Of a DNA stretch of 64,000 nucleotides, positions 62,979 to 64,000 are shown piece after piece. The DNA is taken from the NCBI GenBank assembly GCA_013350285.1, contig JAAXWG010000001.1:186001-250000 (forward strand), given 5' to 3'. This DNA is from Candidatus Altimarinota bacterium. GTDB taxonomy: Bacteria; Patescibacteriota; Gracilibacteria; BD1-5; UBA6164. The translations under genes were made by a program, and so were the position numbers. The notes under the pieces are model-generated. The model had not been told where the DNA came from. It searched no databases and saw nothing but the letters and a program-made list of their open reading frames with translations. Position 1 is the stretch's first letter. Each line of letters opens with the position of its first letter.

Positions 62979-64000
62979 ATGAAAATAGAAAAGAAAATTC
63001 TTCCTTGATCAGTTATAGAACTTATTCTTGAAGAAGAAGATATAAATAAAATCGTAAAATACAAAAAAACTGCTCTTGATAACTTGAGAAAAAATACAAA
63101 AATTAAATGATTTAGACCATGAGCAAATATTCCAGATAATGTTATCATAAAACAATATGGAGAAGATTATATCAATAGTATTGCTGTCGAATATGCAATT
63201 GATTTTATGTATCAAGATGCTCTCAAAAAAGAAAAACTTCTTCCTGTTACTCAAGCTGAAATACTTGAAGTAATGAGCCAAAATCCTATAAAAATAAAAC
63301 TTCATATAGAAGTATTTCCAAGTATAGAAATAGATAATAAATATAAAAAAATAAAACTCAAAAAACAAAAAATTGAAGTAAGTGATGATGAAGTAGAAAA
63401 TGCTCTTCATGATATTCAAACAAGATTTACTCAATTTGAAACTCAGGAAAAAGATTATAAAATAGCTCTCTGAGATAGAGTAAGTATTGATACTGAAGGG
63501 TTTGATGAAAAAAATATTCCTCTTCTCGGTACAAATATGCAAGAATATCCTATTGTTATTGGTTCAAAAATGCTTGTTCCATGATTTGAAGAATGACTTA
63601 TTGGTAAAACTTCTTGAGAAGAAATAAGTCTTGATATCGCTTTCCCTGCTGATTATCACAGTGCTGATTTTGCTGGTAAAAAAACTATTTTTAAGGTAAA
63701 TATTAAAAAAATAGAAAAAGCAGTAAAACCAGAATTTACAAAAGAATTTATAAAAAATTTAAGAGGAAAAGATGTAGATATTGATGGATTTAAAGAATTA
63801 ATAAAAGAAGAAATTAAAGAAACGAAAGAAATGAATGTAAGACTTGATGATGAACACAAACTCATAGATGAACTTGAAAAACTTACAAAAATGGAAATAG
63901 GAACTCATATGCTTGAAAACCAAGTAAAAAATGTATTTGCTGAAATAAGAGAAAATCTTGGAAAAGATAATGTAAGAATCCAAGATTATCTCGAATCTCT
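62979..64000 (+). CDS. tig: trigger factor, 5' part (runs off the window)
   Basis: The first 340 codons are visible. The N-terminal ribosome-binding domain has GFRPGANIPDNVIIKQYG, the signature G-F-R-x-G-x-x-P at about residue 45, where two glycines are UGA. The FKBP-like peptidyl-prolyl isomerase domain follows (GDRVSIDTEGF, LVPGFEEGLIGKTSGEE and FPADYHSADFAGKKTIFKV). The C-terminal chaperone arms are cut by the window edge. An ATG at 62972 is in another frame and is rejected as start. It folds new proteins at the ribosome exit. Confidence 0.95.

Overview
This window is AT-rich, gene-dense DNA from a bacterium that reads UGA as glycine (translation table 25). UGA sits in frame at invariant glycines of RecA, GyrA, IF-2, SufB, L1 and nearly every other gene, so with the ordinary code almost all genes look shattered. 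Table 25 is known from Absconditabacteria (SR1) and Gracilibacteria (BD1-5) of the Patescibacteria/CPR. I place the window there and cannot choose between the two. Shine-Dalgarno-like sequences are not evident before the starts, which are mostly preceded by runs of A and T. All coordinates below use UGA = Gly.

Layout. 1-7900: mostly minus strand, with an acyltransferase-like gene, tyrS, a wHTH regulator (plus), tsaD, an RluA-type pseudouridine synthase and a minor-pilin cluster. 8300-11450: plus strand, with a sigma-region-4/HARE-like regulator, a DnaQ-like exonuclease, a zinc-ribbon protein and recA. 11434-12890: a C39-like cysteine peptidase and an SGNH hydrolase broken by a 52-bp tandem duplication. 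12970-20056: pheT, a FISUMP lipoprotein, rpsT, infC-rpmI-rplT, yidD, an unknown membrane protein and rplA. 20098-25403 (minus): a SUF iron-sulfur operon in the order sufC-sufB-sufD-sufS-(deoxyribosyltransferase-like)-sufU-Rrf2/IscR. 25684-27026: rsmH and an FtsL-like gene.

27177-32422 is accessory: a DUF4145-like protein, a 929-aa zinc-ribbon/DKNYY-repeat/exonuclease fusion, tRNA-Leu, a T4 DenV-like glycosylase, recR and a small ORF. 32439-37678 (minus) is an anaerobic ribonucleotide reductase locus: nrdD, a separate glycyl-radical protein, nrdG, nrdR, a HAD phosphatase and a coiled-coil protein, with two NrdR boxes in front. 38103-44020 holds an unknown protein, two GNAT enzymes, a prepilin with a fibrinogen-like C-terminus behind a 44-bp perfect palindrome, an APH-fold kinase and a DUF559 nuclease. 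44112-51300 holds alaS, a repeat-containing unknown protein, gyrA and a nucleotidyltransferase.

51374-61098 (minus) is an unknown gene, tRNA-Thr and a long translation cluster that joins infB, a cNMP-binding protein, infA, rpmJ-rpsM-rpsK-rpsD-rpoA-rplQ, rplM-rpsI, rpsL-rpsG and rpmA. The window closes with a KhpB/Jag-like protein, an unknown membrane protein and the start of tig.

The genes worth most attention are the DKNYY-exonuclease fusion, the split class III RNR, the fibrinogen-like pilin with its palindrome, the DenV gene sharing sequence with a tRNA 5' end, the mosaic FISUMP lipoprotein and the Fe-S scaffold lacking two usual cysteines.
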